A DNA stretch of 64,000 nucleotides from Glossina fuscipes. Its lineage: Eukaryota; Arthropoda; Insecta; Diptera; Glossinidae. Below the pieces are notes generated by a model that was not told where the DNA came from, did no database searches, and was given only the letters and a program-made list of their open reading frames with translations. The DNA lies in the NCBI RefSeq assembly GCF_014805625.2, contig NW_023998459.1, positions 2,175,189 to 2,239,188 of the forward strand, in the 5' to 3' direction. Positions within the stretch are counted from its first letter, which is position 1, and each line of letters starts with the position of its first letter. Made by a program: the position numbers and the translations under genes. This document shows, piece after piece, positions 1 to 9,820 of the stretch.

Positions 1-395
1 GGACAATAAAATGTCGACTCGTTGTGGTATATTAAAACGTTCATCTGCTAAAGGTATATGTTCTGGTATGTTCCAGTTTGAAATATCGATTTCAGCATCA
101 GGAAGGGTTCCGCTTATTTGGTCAACTATGTGAGCTTCAAGAGTAACCGAGAATGGTTTAAGTAGCGATTCAATATTTGTGATACATTTAAATTTTGATG
201 TTCCCACAGTTTTATTTGCACATTGAAATTGATTTGGGGCGTATTGATGTTTTAGACCGGTCATATGAACCATGCGTTCAGAAATCATATTAATTTGTGA
301 ACCACCATCCAATAGAACACGACAAGGAAAGCATTGGTTGTATTTCGATATAATATAAACAATTGCTGTAGCTAGTATATTTCGTTCTGGGTGTT
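1..395 (-). pseudogene. pol: BEL/Pao retropepsin-like aspartic protease, start of pol (partial)
   Basis: After the frame break near 390 the minus strand reads open to the window edge. It contains the retropepsin active-site motif LLDGGSQINMIS at about 283-318. In BEL/Pao elements this motif is usually LLDSGS or LLDGGS, so the catalytic Asp is present. Upstream comes the usual run-in beginning ERNILATAIV. The enzyme would cut the Gag-Pol polyprotein. The remainder of pol is outside the window, so I cannot tell whether the rest is intact. Confidence 0.75.
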
Positions 396-1704
396 TTCAA
401 AGCAGCAAAATTTTTAGGTTGTGCTTGATCACTCATGTTATGATTTGTATTTTCTGCAAGTTCGATATGATTTGTTTCATTGATTTGTTTATGTTTTGAA
501 GCAGTGTAAATTGCCACTTGCGGGCGTTCAAAATCCAATAGTGAATGATGGCCTTTGCCACATGTGTGACAACGACCTTTAGAGGTGCAATCAGATATAT
601 TATGTTTTTTGAATTTAAGACAATTGACACAAAGTTTAAGTGCATGTACTTTGTTCAATCTGTCAGCAGCAGATAAGCTTAAAAAATCAGAACAGCGATA
701 TATAACATGACCCGGTTTTTGGCAAAAGCTGCAGCAATTTTTAATGGTAACAAAAGACTTTGCTGTTCTTTGAACCCTTTTTGGCTCTATAGCACGGTTA
801 GTGGGAGCACCACCGGGTAAAGGAACAGAACTTAACAGAAAACGTCCTTTAAAAAAATTTAATAATTCAGACAGCGTTGGTAAACGATCAATTGGCGCCT
901 TTTCATTCCACTTATTCAATGTATCGGGATCAAGCTTAGATGTTATGATGTATACCATAAGATCGTCCCATGATTCAACTGGACGATTAATATTTTTCAA
1001 ACCTATAAGGTGATTATTCATGGTATCGATTAATTCTCGCAAATCAGCTGCATTCGCATGAATGATCTTAGGATGATCAAAAATTTGTTTGATATGCTGC
1101 TTCCCAATAATTTTCTTGTTTTCAAAGCGGTCTTTCAATCTTGTAATATTATTTCATAATTTTCAGCAATGATTTTTATGCCAGCTATGGGAGCCTTTGC
1201 GGCCGGACTCAACTTAGATACTAAGAGGTGTTAAGCCTTTCATTGTTGTGCACCAATGATGTAAATTTATCGAACCAAGCTATCCATGTAGTGACATCAC
1301 CAGAAAATTCTTGTAATTCGATTTTTGCAGTTTTACAGTGTCGTATTTTTTATCAGATAATATCGCATGGGAAACATGAAGTATTTGGTTCGAATCTGAA
1401 TTGTTGGGTCTTTATGTGCACACTTTTAACGTTGTTGCTATACAGTAATGTAATTCTTCACATTTTGATCTATTTGGTTGAGGATTTCATTAAAACCCTT
1501 TTCTTCAATTTTTGTTTGTATTTTGTTGAAAGCATCAAAAGCACTGTCTAAAGCTTTGAGCCTTCTATTTAATTCATCTAAAGAAACGCCACTCGAATCT
1601 TCTTGTATACGTTTTACAAAATGATTGACACGGTCAATTTGCACCGTACGACGGACCTTTAAAGCTAATAGCGCTTTATCAAGTTTTTTGCTGGAGCATT
1701 GCAC
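290..1704 (-). pseudogene. gag: BEL/Pao gag polyprotein, frameshifted
   Basis: Gag packages element RNA into cytoplasmic particles. Translation starts at the ATG ending at 1704 and gives about 88 residues of a coiled, charged N-terminus typical of Pao gag. The reading frame then fails across roughly 1139-1438, where pieces of the conserved middle region appear in shifted frames. It resumes at 1138 with a DUF1759-like segment (residues about 40-90, including SWDDLMVYII). Two zinc motifs follow. One is a clean CCHC knuckle (CSFCQKPGHVIYRC). Downstream is a longer Cys/His cluster that includes CHTCGKGHHSLL. Another frameshift lies near 385-395, after which the protease continues in a different frame. 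The family assignment is firm. Activity is unlikely given two or more frame breaks. Confidence 0.82.
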
Positions 1705-1796
1705 GACATCAACTCCAGTTTTTAATCCGTTTGATCATCCATGAAAAAGCACGTGGTTAATTGACGTAATTATTATGGAAATTGTTTAAGATACTT

Positions 1797-1814
1797 ATCT
1801 CGCCGGGGCCTCCA
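1797..1814 (-). promoter_or_regulatory. Primer-binding site, tRNA-Thr type
   Basis: The minus strand reads TGGAGGCCCCGGCGAGAT, starting three bases after the presumed LTR end at 1818. It begins with TGG, as primer-binding sites do. Its complement, ending GGGGCCTCCA, resembles the 3' end of metazoan tRNA-Thr(TGT) with one difference that I recall. Position and sequence together support a minus-strand primer-binding site. The tRNA identity is from memory and is the weaker part. Confidence 0.6.
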
Positions 1815-1817
1815 AAA

Positions 1818-2221
1818 TGTAGATGTTGCAAGTTGCTTGCTTACGAGAAAGGGAGTATAGTATTTTAAATTATGACATTTTAAGCAAAACCTTTTCTCTT
1901 TAAGATGATAAAGTAGGAGCACAAGAAAAGACTTATTTACATGACAAAGCAAGAGACAATAATAATAATATATTTTATTGAAAAGGCATATGTGTAATAA
2001 ATCAACAAAAGTAAAAAAAAGGAAAAACAAAAAGAAACCGAAATAGTATAGCCATTCGCGATTTCGTCTGAACAGTTATCTTAACAAGTTTATAGCTAGG
2101 TTTACATTATGAAGAAATAAATATAACAAAATGTAAATTTAGCATAACTGATTAATAAGTGAGTAACAAGTAGAATACGATGACTCGATAATCTGTAGTA
2201 GGCACGGTAATATATAAAACA
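1818..2221 (-). repeat. Putative 5' LTR of the BEL/Pao element
   Basis: The 3' edge is placed at 1818, because the minus strand there ends in CA followed by three A residues and then the primer-binding site. The outer edge near 2221 is chosen only because the minus strand begins TGTTTTATATATTACC there, giving TG...CA ends and a TATA-like stretch. No partner LTR is in the window, so the length of about 404 bp is a guess. Confidence 0.35.
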
Positions 2222-5200
2222 ATTAAAAAATAAAAAAAAATAAAAGTTGTTATTTGTTACAGACAAAAAAAAAAGAAAATTTGACTTTTCTTGGCGGATA
2301 GAGAAAGAAAATTTGGGAGTGGAGGGATTTCAAACGAACAGCTATGTGCTCACTTGAAGTGATTATAAACTCAGTTTTGATTTGTCAGTGTTTGGAGATT
2401 TTAAAATTTGGTTTTCCCTTACATTTTTAAAGGGAACTATCATTACATTGATATTTTTTTTCAAAGGAAGAAAAAAATAAAAAATAACAGAAACTTCTTG
2501 CTAAAAAACTACAAAGAGTGAAAATTTACTTAGCTATATTGTGAATAAATCTATATTACGAATTTCGACCCTAACAACATGCAAGTTATAATTCAAAAGT
2601 AGAAAATACAAAAAAAAATCCAAACCTGTCGAGTTGATCCACTCACATGTTAGTAATTGAAATAAATACGTGGCTCTAAGGATCAATTTTTTCCCAATCA
2701 TCCCTAAGGCGTTAAAAATATCCATCTGCCAAACGGCTACGGGTCTCATCGAATCAATAAACTACAATTTTTTTTTGTATTTATTTTTCTTATTATTAAT
2801 CAAAAATTTTAAAATGTATAATCTGATAAAAAATCATTTAGCTGCGGCGATGCGCATCGAGGAGGTTGTTTGATTTGGAAAGTTTGCTTTTATTTATCAA
2901 ATTAAATTAATCTAAATTTGCGAATATTCTTTTCTATTATAAATCTGAGTAACCTCAATTAAAAATAATTTTATTACTCTATATTGTAAATAATTTACTT
3001 CTTGTAAAAAAAAAAGGAAAAAAATATAAATGTCCCTGAATTGTGATACTTTGTTTTTTAGATTTAGATAAAATAGTTTAATTATATTTAACTTCATAAT
3101 TTCGTTTTGTTATTTTTTCTTTTATTCCTTTTTTTTGGAAAATAAAAAAAATATATTATCATTAAAAGTATTGAATAGCTGGTGAGACTTCCTGGGGGTG
3201 ACTGAGGGGTGAAGGAAAAGCAGTATTGGTAGGGCATAGTATTGTATATATCCGGGAAAAAATTTCAAAATTAGAAGTAAGCAGGTTTTTTTTTAAGTAA
3301 TGAAACATATGTAGCGTAACAAAGGAATTATCATGAAACTAATTAAATTTTTTTTACCCTTCCCATGAGCCAGGCCGGAAAACGAGCGATAAGTCCACGA
3401 TATAAACAAAAATACTTTCATCCTTGCAAAGCTTAAATATCAAATTCGTTACATATTCTACATTACCTCCAAGTTTTTAATGGAAAACAAAAACGTGAAA
3501 TACAAAAATGAAAAATAAAACAAAAAACACGTTCAAAGGATAATAGTAATTATTATAAATAAATAGAAACGGCTTATTACGGTTGCAGAATTAAGTTTCA
3601 TCATCACTCTTATCAGAAATTACAGCTAATCTATTTTTTATAATATTAAATTCTACTTTTGTGCGTTTACTATCCAATCCGTGTTATAATGATCAAAAAT
3701 TTTCGCATACAAAGCGCACAAACGTCAGTAAATATGCTCACTTCAATTCTTTTAATCTTTCTTACTCATTTTCATATCATTTGTTCATACCATATTGCAC
3801 GTGTGTACAAATTATTAATACACAATTTATATAACTGCGAATCGAGGTGGTTTTCAGGCCACTCATTTAAATTACTCTCATATGACTGCGAATCGAGGTG
3901 GTTTTCAGACCCGCTCATTTAAATTACTCTCAGATGCTTGCGAATTGAGATGGATAAAAATCACAATTAATCAAACAGTTTTTGAAAATCTTCGCGAATT
4001 GGCAGTTGATAAAAGACACCACAATCGCAAAGTTATCAAAAATTAAAAAAAAGTGATGTTTCCTTACTATACGTTTCAAATTATAAAATAAATGAAAGAT
4101 ATAAATATATGAACACAGCAAAATGAAATGTCCATATGTTCATATGAGCGAAGTTGAGGCGGAACAAAATCCACCAATTGCTTCAGAAAGAGCTTCATCT
4201 TTTCCAAATAATCGAACTTCGTGATGGTTACAGGATGTGCGAAAAGGCCATTCAATCTGTTGCTGTAATTAGTCACTTCGAAATCTAATTTCAGAAGTTT
4301 CCATATGTACACAATTTTCTCCGCTAAAGCAAAAGGCATAAATGTTAGTTGCTTCCATATTTTGGCCATTTTTTCACTTGAAAATGGCATTTATTAAGAA
4401 AATGAATAGAATATATGTTGATCAAAATATTTTCTACAATTTTCCCCCTTCTTTCTGGCAATGATATTGGCTTGGCAGCGATTCAATGATTGAACAATTT
4501 TCATACCTCTTCGGAATGTTCAAACCGCATGCCTGAATTGATCTGAAGGCACTACTGTTACTAGACCTTCGTGGTCCAAATTCGGTAAGGCTAATGTCTA
4601 TGTCAATTTACTATTATGAAGTAATTTTCACCACGACACATTAAAAATTATATCTATCTTCTATATAAAGATTCAGTTGTCGTAGAAACGGTTATATGGG
4701 GGAGGGTGCAAACAAGTGCCTCAGCTGAAGCAAATTTTTCATACCAATTTGGAATGTCCGAATACTATCACAGAGCAAGTTTTGTCGACAAACTTTAATA
4801 ATTGAATTCTTTTCCATATGATGACTTTTGAAAATAGAGCGTCGTATGAGGAATAATCGGACAAAGCAATCCAAACTTTTTTTTGAATAGGGTTCGTCCT
4901 TGAGTCAAAACACGTCAGTGTACCGACCAGGGAAATATAAATAAAAATATTTTGTTGAAAAGATAACAATAATTACACTCTTTTTTTAACATTTTTTAAC
5001 TCGTGTTATGTCAAGAGATTTCCTTTCCGATTGCTTAAAAACTAAAAAACCTTGGAATAGTCTTAATACTAGACTCTTTGTACTCTATGAAGGTAGATAA
5101 ATTTGATTATTAATATGATGGTATGCCGTCGTCGTGCTCATTTCTTTTTTCAGAAGTATGTCAGCAACTGAAGATTAATTAATGGAAAAGTTAAACTTTT

Positions 5201-5634
5201 AAGCAAAGCTGAGCTACAAGAATTAACTAAAGAAGACTTACAATACAACCAGTGTTTTTTTAAATCTAATTATTACTATTATTATTATTTTAATTTTAGA
5301 CTAATGAATTGAATTCTTAGACTAAAAAAAAGACATTGAGCACTAGCAACACAGGCTATTGAAAAAACATCTGGGAAGTCACGTGAAATAAAAGAGATAA
5401 AAGAAAGAATGAAGCTAAGGGTTGTTTTTTTTTTTTAATGTATAGAACTTTACTAACACATTGCACAAGTTGTGAATTTTTTTTTTTAGCTTTTTGCATA
5501 AGCAAGAATAATTTGAACTACGGAGGAAGACGTGCGCCTAATGAAGGATTTGGGAAAAGACTTCATATATTTCATATTTTGAGGAAGAACACAGAAGTAA
5601 ATATAAAAAAAACGGATTTAAACGTCCGCTTCGT
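2222..5634. other. AT-rich stretch without a recognisable gene
   Basis: I see long A and T runs and no domain I recognise. Two modest open stretches on the minus strand (4076-4390 and 4739-4969) translate to leucine/lysine-rich sequence that matches no family I know. Neither has a convincing start context or partner exon, so I do not call them genes. Confidence 0.5.
3836..3954. repeat. 51-52 bp tandem repeat, about 2.3 units
   Basis: The unit begins TGCGAATCGAGGTGGTTTTC and recurs at 3836, 3887 and 3939, the last unit being partial. Between units there are only a few substitutions and a one-base length change. It lies in noncoding AT-rich DNA. No function is evident. Confidence 0.85.
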
Positions 5635-5844
5635 TTAGTTCAATTTTTTTTCAATTTCTTCGGTAGCCTCTTCTTTAGCTTGCTTTAAACGTCTGGTCTT
5701 GCCTGCAACAGTTTAAAATAAAATTAAGTTTTTTTTTCAAAACTTTTAACTAATTTGCACAATATAATCTTATCATTTGATTCCCGTGGACTTTTTTAAA
5801 ATATCTTTTTAACTTACGTTTTCTAGCTTCAGCAACCTTCTCAG
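5635..5844 (-). pseudogene. Vha13-like: V-ATPase subunit G (Vha13-like) gene fragment with an intron
   Basis: Subunit G is a short, helical part of the peripheral stalk of the vacuolar proton pump. On the minus strand 5818-5844 encodes EKVAEARKR. A GT...AG intron of about 115 bp (5703-5817; donor GTAAGT, acceptor TTGCAG) follows. The next exon, 5638-5702, continues in frame as KTRRLKQAKEEATEEIEK. Together these match the highly conserved N-terminal third of subunit G with correct splice phase. Upstream of EKV the frame meets a stop and family similarity ends, and downstream a TAA stop comes at 5635-5637. The usual protein is about 115-120 residues, so most is missing. This is a genomic fragment rather than a retrocopy, because the intron is kept. 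The family call is strong and function is unlikely. Confidence 0.82.
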
Positions 5845-5929
5845 ATCATAGATATAATTCAAAGAAAAGTGCTAAAAATATCGAACGGATTGCAACTAAC
5901 GATGGAAATCGGACATAACATTCATTTTG

Positions 5930-6710
5930 TCCATCCCTTTGCTTTGAAATACTTGGGCGAATTGTAAGTAATCATTGCCTGCTAACGGCTGGAAAATGTA
6001 AGAAATATGTACCAAGTACCCGATCACAAAATTCTTTAAATGGACTGTTCAATACACGATCACCAGATTGGGCTATTTTTCTGTAATCTACGCCATTGTC
6101 CATATTCGCCACTTTGGAACGGTTAAGCAGCACACCAATAAATGGCTACGATGCAATCCATCTTTGTAGATATCCTTCGGATGACGATTACTAGTGGCTA
6201 CGCAAACAATTCCCTCATTAAAGAGACGCGTAAATAAACTCTTCAAAATTATAGCATCAGCTATATCAGTGACCTGGAACTCATCGAAGCATATTAGCCA
6301 ACTTTCGCGCGCTATTGCCCTAGCAACTGGCAATGTCGGATCAAAGGGTTGAGGATTTTCAATATCGGATATTCTAAGCGACGGTCCTTGCTGCGGGTTC
6401 GTTTCATGAATTCGTGCATGCACATCCGTCATGAACGCGTTGAAGTGAACCCTATTTTTTTTATATTTAATCTGCATAATAAAGAGCAGGTTTTGTAAGA
6501 ACTTTTGTGAAAATAACCAGCATTAACGTCTTTAGACAATCGAAAAACAAATCCATTAAAGTAGTTTTTCCTTCGCCCACTTTACCCCATATATTGTCCC
6601 TGTGGCGAGGTTTTGATAACTAACTGCACCGAAACACCATTTGTACTTCTACCAAATAGTTTACCCAAGAAACCACCACCAATCTTTGGCGTCATCGAGG
6701 TTAGCTTATA
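5930..6710 (-). pseudogene. AFG1L-like: AFG1/LACE1-type mitochondrial ATPase, broken gene fragment
   Basis: AFG1L-type proteins are AAA-like ATPases of the mitochondrion involved in protein quality control. Minus-strand pieces appear in the family order. A run-in with GGFLGKLFGR lies near 6660-6700. The Walker A motif (GKVGEGKT, 6562-6585) follows, then a possible 46-57 bp intron around 6480-6530. The main open stretch 6477-6088 holds [16 protein letters not shown], the Walker B-like motif [14 protein letters not shown] and the sensor-like VATSNRHP. After GLHRSH a frameshift moves the homology to another frame ([15 protein letters not shown]). A stretch with PLAGNDYLQFAQVF at about 5943-5985 matches the C-terminal part. 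Frame breaks before Walker A and after GLHRSH make it a pseudogene. It abuts the V-ATPase G fragment on the same strand. Confidence 0.82.
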
Positions 6711-9041
6711 ACCTTGGCCAAAACTGTTGTTAATAGTTTCTAGTTATGATGGCACATTTCTCTCAAACGTTTACAAAGCAAAATCATACAAAATTCCGTA
6801 TTTTTATGTGAATATGGGCCTTGGTATAGATATAAGTATGTATATATAAATATAAGTCAAACAATAAATAAGTAGAAAGTATAATTTCTCTTTCTTTCCA
6901 TCATTATTTCACATTGAAGGATTCGAAGTTTTATGTTCGCTGATTGTAAAAAGCAAAGCTTATGGAATAATATGGCGGCACACACATTTGTATTTGTAAT
7001 GCCGCCAATATGAACATAACGCAGGTGAACAATAAATATACATTGTATATAATATTTACGTGTATATACATTGTTACGGAAATCCCAAATCCTGTTCATT
7101 CCAGCGAAGTAATAAAACCCCTAAAAAGGGAAAAACTAAATGCACATTCGCAGCATGCAGCTGCCGGCCGATGAAAACGGTTACCAGAAAAGCAGGTGAA
7201 TTAAACATCATCATAAAATTAGGTACTAGTAACATGATGGTAAAAATTCATATAAACAGAATATTTGTGAAAGACAAGATAGTAAAAAAAAAAATATTTG
7301 AGTGAAGCAGTCCAAAGTATCGTCAAAAATAAATTGTGAATAATCTTACATTTAAAGAAATATAAATGTAAATAAAAGAACTTACATTTAAAGAAATACA
7401 AATATAAATAAAAGAACTTTACAGTGTATTTTTCTTGAACAAAATATCCACAATCTAGTGATACGGACTGTATCTTCCAAAAGAGAATTTTATAACAATA
7501 TGTATATATATCTTCGTCCTTCTAAAAAATGATAAACTCGTTAGTTTAAGATGTCTTAAGTTTTTTATAGCGAAGATCTCGTTGCCATTTAACTTTTATA
7601 AACATAAATAATAAAAAAAAAGTTTTATATGCTTATTTTTACCTAACACCAAAGAGTAAGTAAGGTGCAAATTTAATAAACGACATATTTGTTCATCCTT
7701 AATCCACTAACCCGCAAAAACGTTAAATAGTGTATATTAAGTCGTATGTAAGTGAGTAGCAGATTTAGAAAAGACAACCCTAAGAAATTTCATAAGCGGA
7801 AGAGGAAGACAGCGTGAATACTAAAACAACCAGACCAGAGTTAAAGATGCTGAATGTTATAGTGACATATTTTATATGTAGACAAGATCGAAAATTGCAT
7901 TGAAAAAATGGTATATCTGTTCATGTTGCAAGTCCATATTTCAAAATCTGTAAACTCGCTATTAGATCAGTAATTAATTGTAGCTACCTTTGAAAAATAT
8001 CATGTTATATAAAGAGACACACACAATCCAGGGAAGTGTGGGCAAGCATGGATTTGTTGTTTTGGACTTTGAATTTTGATATACATTTATTTTGGAAATA
8101 GAATGGCACCGTATTAGAAGCATCTCAATGGTATTTGAGAATGTAAAAATGGAAATATCTCATAAAACTTCAACATTATTTTTCGCTGTTATATTCGCGT
8201 GCGTCTAAACGAGGTATCGTGTTGAACGATTTGGTTGTAGGATAACGGCACCACGATAGAAAAGGACCATTGGAAAGAAGCAATAATTTAATCAATAAAA
8301 CGCACAACTTTTAATCTAGTGGCTGTTGTTGTTGTTCCATTAAGTACACTAGCCAAACGTTTTGGTGCTTTAACAGATATTCAAAAATAAATTTTTTAAA
8401 TTATTAATATTTATTGTCTGTCTCCGTTAATTTGATCAAGTCTAAGCCAATTTAAATTATACAAAGCTTGGCAATAACGGGAAAATAAAAAAAATGGAAT
8501 TATTTTTATTGTTATTATTATGAATTAAGTCAGAAAATAAATTCTAACACTAAGGTCTTAAAGCACTAGCATCTAAGCATCGATACACACTATAAAACTG
8601 ATAAATAACGGCAGTCTAAATATTCTGCAAAAAATATTTAGTGAGATGTACGACGCAGGCTTGATGACTGATTAAAAGCATCATTCATCACAAATCCAAA
8701 GAAAAAAATTAGTCTTATTTGGCGGGTGCCGAATCTCACATACTCACTACTATGTTTTTCGCAAGTTATTTACGTAACGTCGGTGTTAACACGTCTTAAA
8801 ATCTTAGCGCCGCTTTTAACACGTCTTAACGCGTCTGTTTTGCACGTTAACATTATTGTTAGGATTCTATTTTTGAAGGAATCTCTGTTTTTGGGCGATA
8901 GCACTACGGGCTTTATAGCATTTTTTTTCTACAGGTTTTCATCTGAAGAAAGCAGTACAAAATAATGAATTGGCGAGTTGAATGGCTATTACGCTGTAAA
9001 CAATAATAAACCATTGCTAACTTGTCGTCAACCGCAGACCA
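6711..9041. other. No recognisable gene
   Basis: AT-rich sequence with short shadow frames. A stretch at 7060-7210 is somewhat richer in G and C and has a short plus-strand frame with several cysteines, but it matches nothing I recognise. Confidence 0.45.
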
Positions 9042-9306
9042 GATAATAATGAATATTCTGAAAGCGAACTGAAATCCAAAGCTTTTTTAGGTGTTCCTTT
9101 TACAACAAAAGACAGCACAGCTGTTGGAGGAAAATTGCAAACAAATGGCTTGGTTTCTAGGAAAAGTCTAAACGCAGATGAGGACGCTGAGTGCATAAGA
9201 TTATGAAAAATAGCGGGGCTATTATAATTGCCACTTCAAATATTCCTGAAATTAATATTTGGTGCGAGACCAAGAATAACTTTATAGGTCAAACAAACAA
9301 TCCCGC
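9042..9306 (+). pseudogene. FAAH2-like: FAAH2-type amidase fragment
   Basis: Fatty-acid amide hydrolase 2 proteins belong to the amidase-signature serine hydrolases and cut fatty-acid amides. The plus strand reads DNNEYSESELKSKAFLGVPF followed by TTKDSTAVGG. This contains the family Lys of the catalytic Ser-Ser-Lys triad in the KD motif. It continues through NGLVSRKS and DEDAECIRL. A one-base frameshift near 9204 shifts the homology into the frame that reads KNSGAIIIATSNIPEINIW, then ends at QTNNP (about 9304). The next conserved block of the family, the Gly/Ser-rich GGSSGGE with the other catalytic serines, is absent. So the fragment covers perhaps one fifth of a protein of about 500 residues. 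The family call is strong. Confidence 0.8.
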
Positions 9307-9721
9307 TTCTCGCAATTGCGCTTCTTTTCGGACAATTACTATCATTTTGCTATATATATATCTATTTACTGCCAAAAACATTTTCTTATACTTATCCTTC
9401 TCAAAATCTGCTATATATATTTTTCCTATTTATTGGGCAACTGTGTGTAATCTTCTAGACCATCAGTGAGCAGTGGGCAGTAGACGTGTTAGCAATTATT
9501 TTAACTGGCTGCTTCCTTACTTTCTTGCCCATATCGTCGGCTAATAAACGCTTGGATAAAAATTTGACATTCTTACACACCAACATCTGAGTTAAGCTAT
9601 TAAAATAGTTGAGACGAAAGTTTTAAATGCGTCCATATATATGCTTGTAGTTGTATTTTAAATACATGGATTTGAACTAAATAATTTATAAATGCTTACG
9701 ATATAGCAAAATGATATAGTC

Positions 9722-9820
9722 CTGCAGTGGTATAGTTGGCAAAAATGAATTTATCGAACCATGCACTTTTGTTTGGGGTGCTAGGTTTGATTCCGCGTGG
9801 CTTCGTGCTTGCTTATTTTT
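9722..9820 (+). other. Possible tRNA-derived (SINE-like) remnant
   Basis: The stretch has a box A-like TGGTATAGTTGG and, about 60 bases on, a box B-like GGTTTGATTCC, the two internal RNA polymerase III promoter elements. I could not fold a cloverleaf: the acceptor and T-arm stems do not pair well. A tRNA-derived SINE or chance is more likely than a working tRNA. Confidence 0.2.

Larger units (their letters stand above)
1..2221 (-). mobile_element. BEL/Pao LTR retrotransposon, 5' part, cut by window edge
   Basis: Read on the minus strand, this stretch has the order expected for the 5' end of a BEL/Pao element: a putative LTR, a tRNA primer-binding site directly after it, then a gag with paired zinc knuckles and the start of an aspartic protease. 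The rest of pol (RT, RNase H, integrase) and the 3' LTR would lie left of the window. The gag reading frame is broken in at least two places, so this copy is probably dead. The LTR outer edge near 2221 is a guess because no second LTR is available for comparison. Confidence 0.8.

Noticed and set aside
9722..9820. A true tRNA gene
   Set aside because: Box A- and B-like elements are present but acceptor and T-arm stems do not pair. Kept only as a low-confidence SINE-like remnant.
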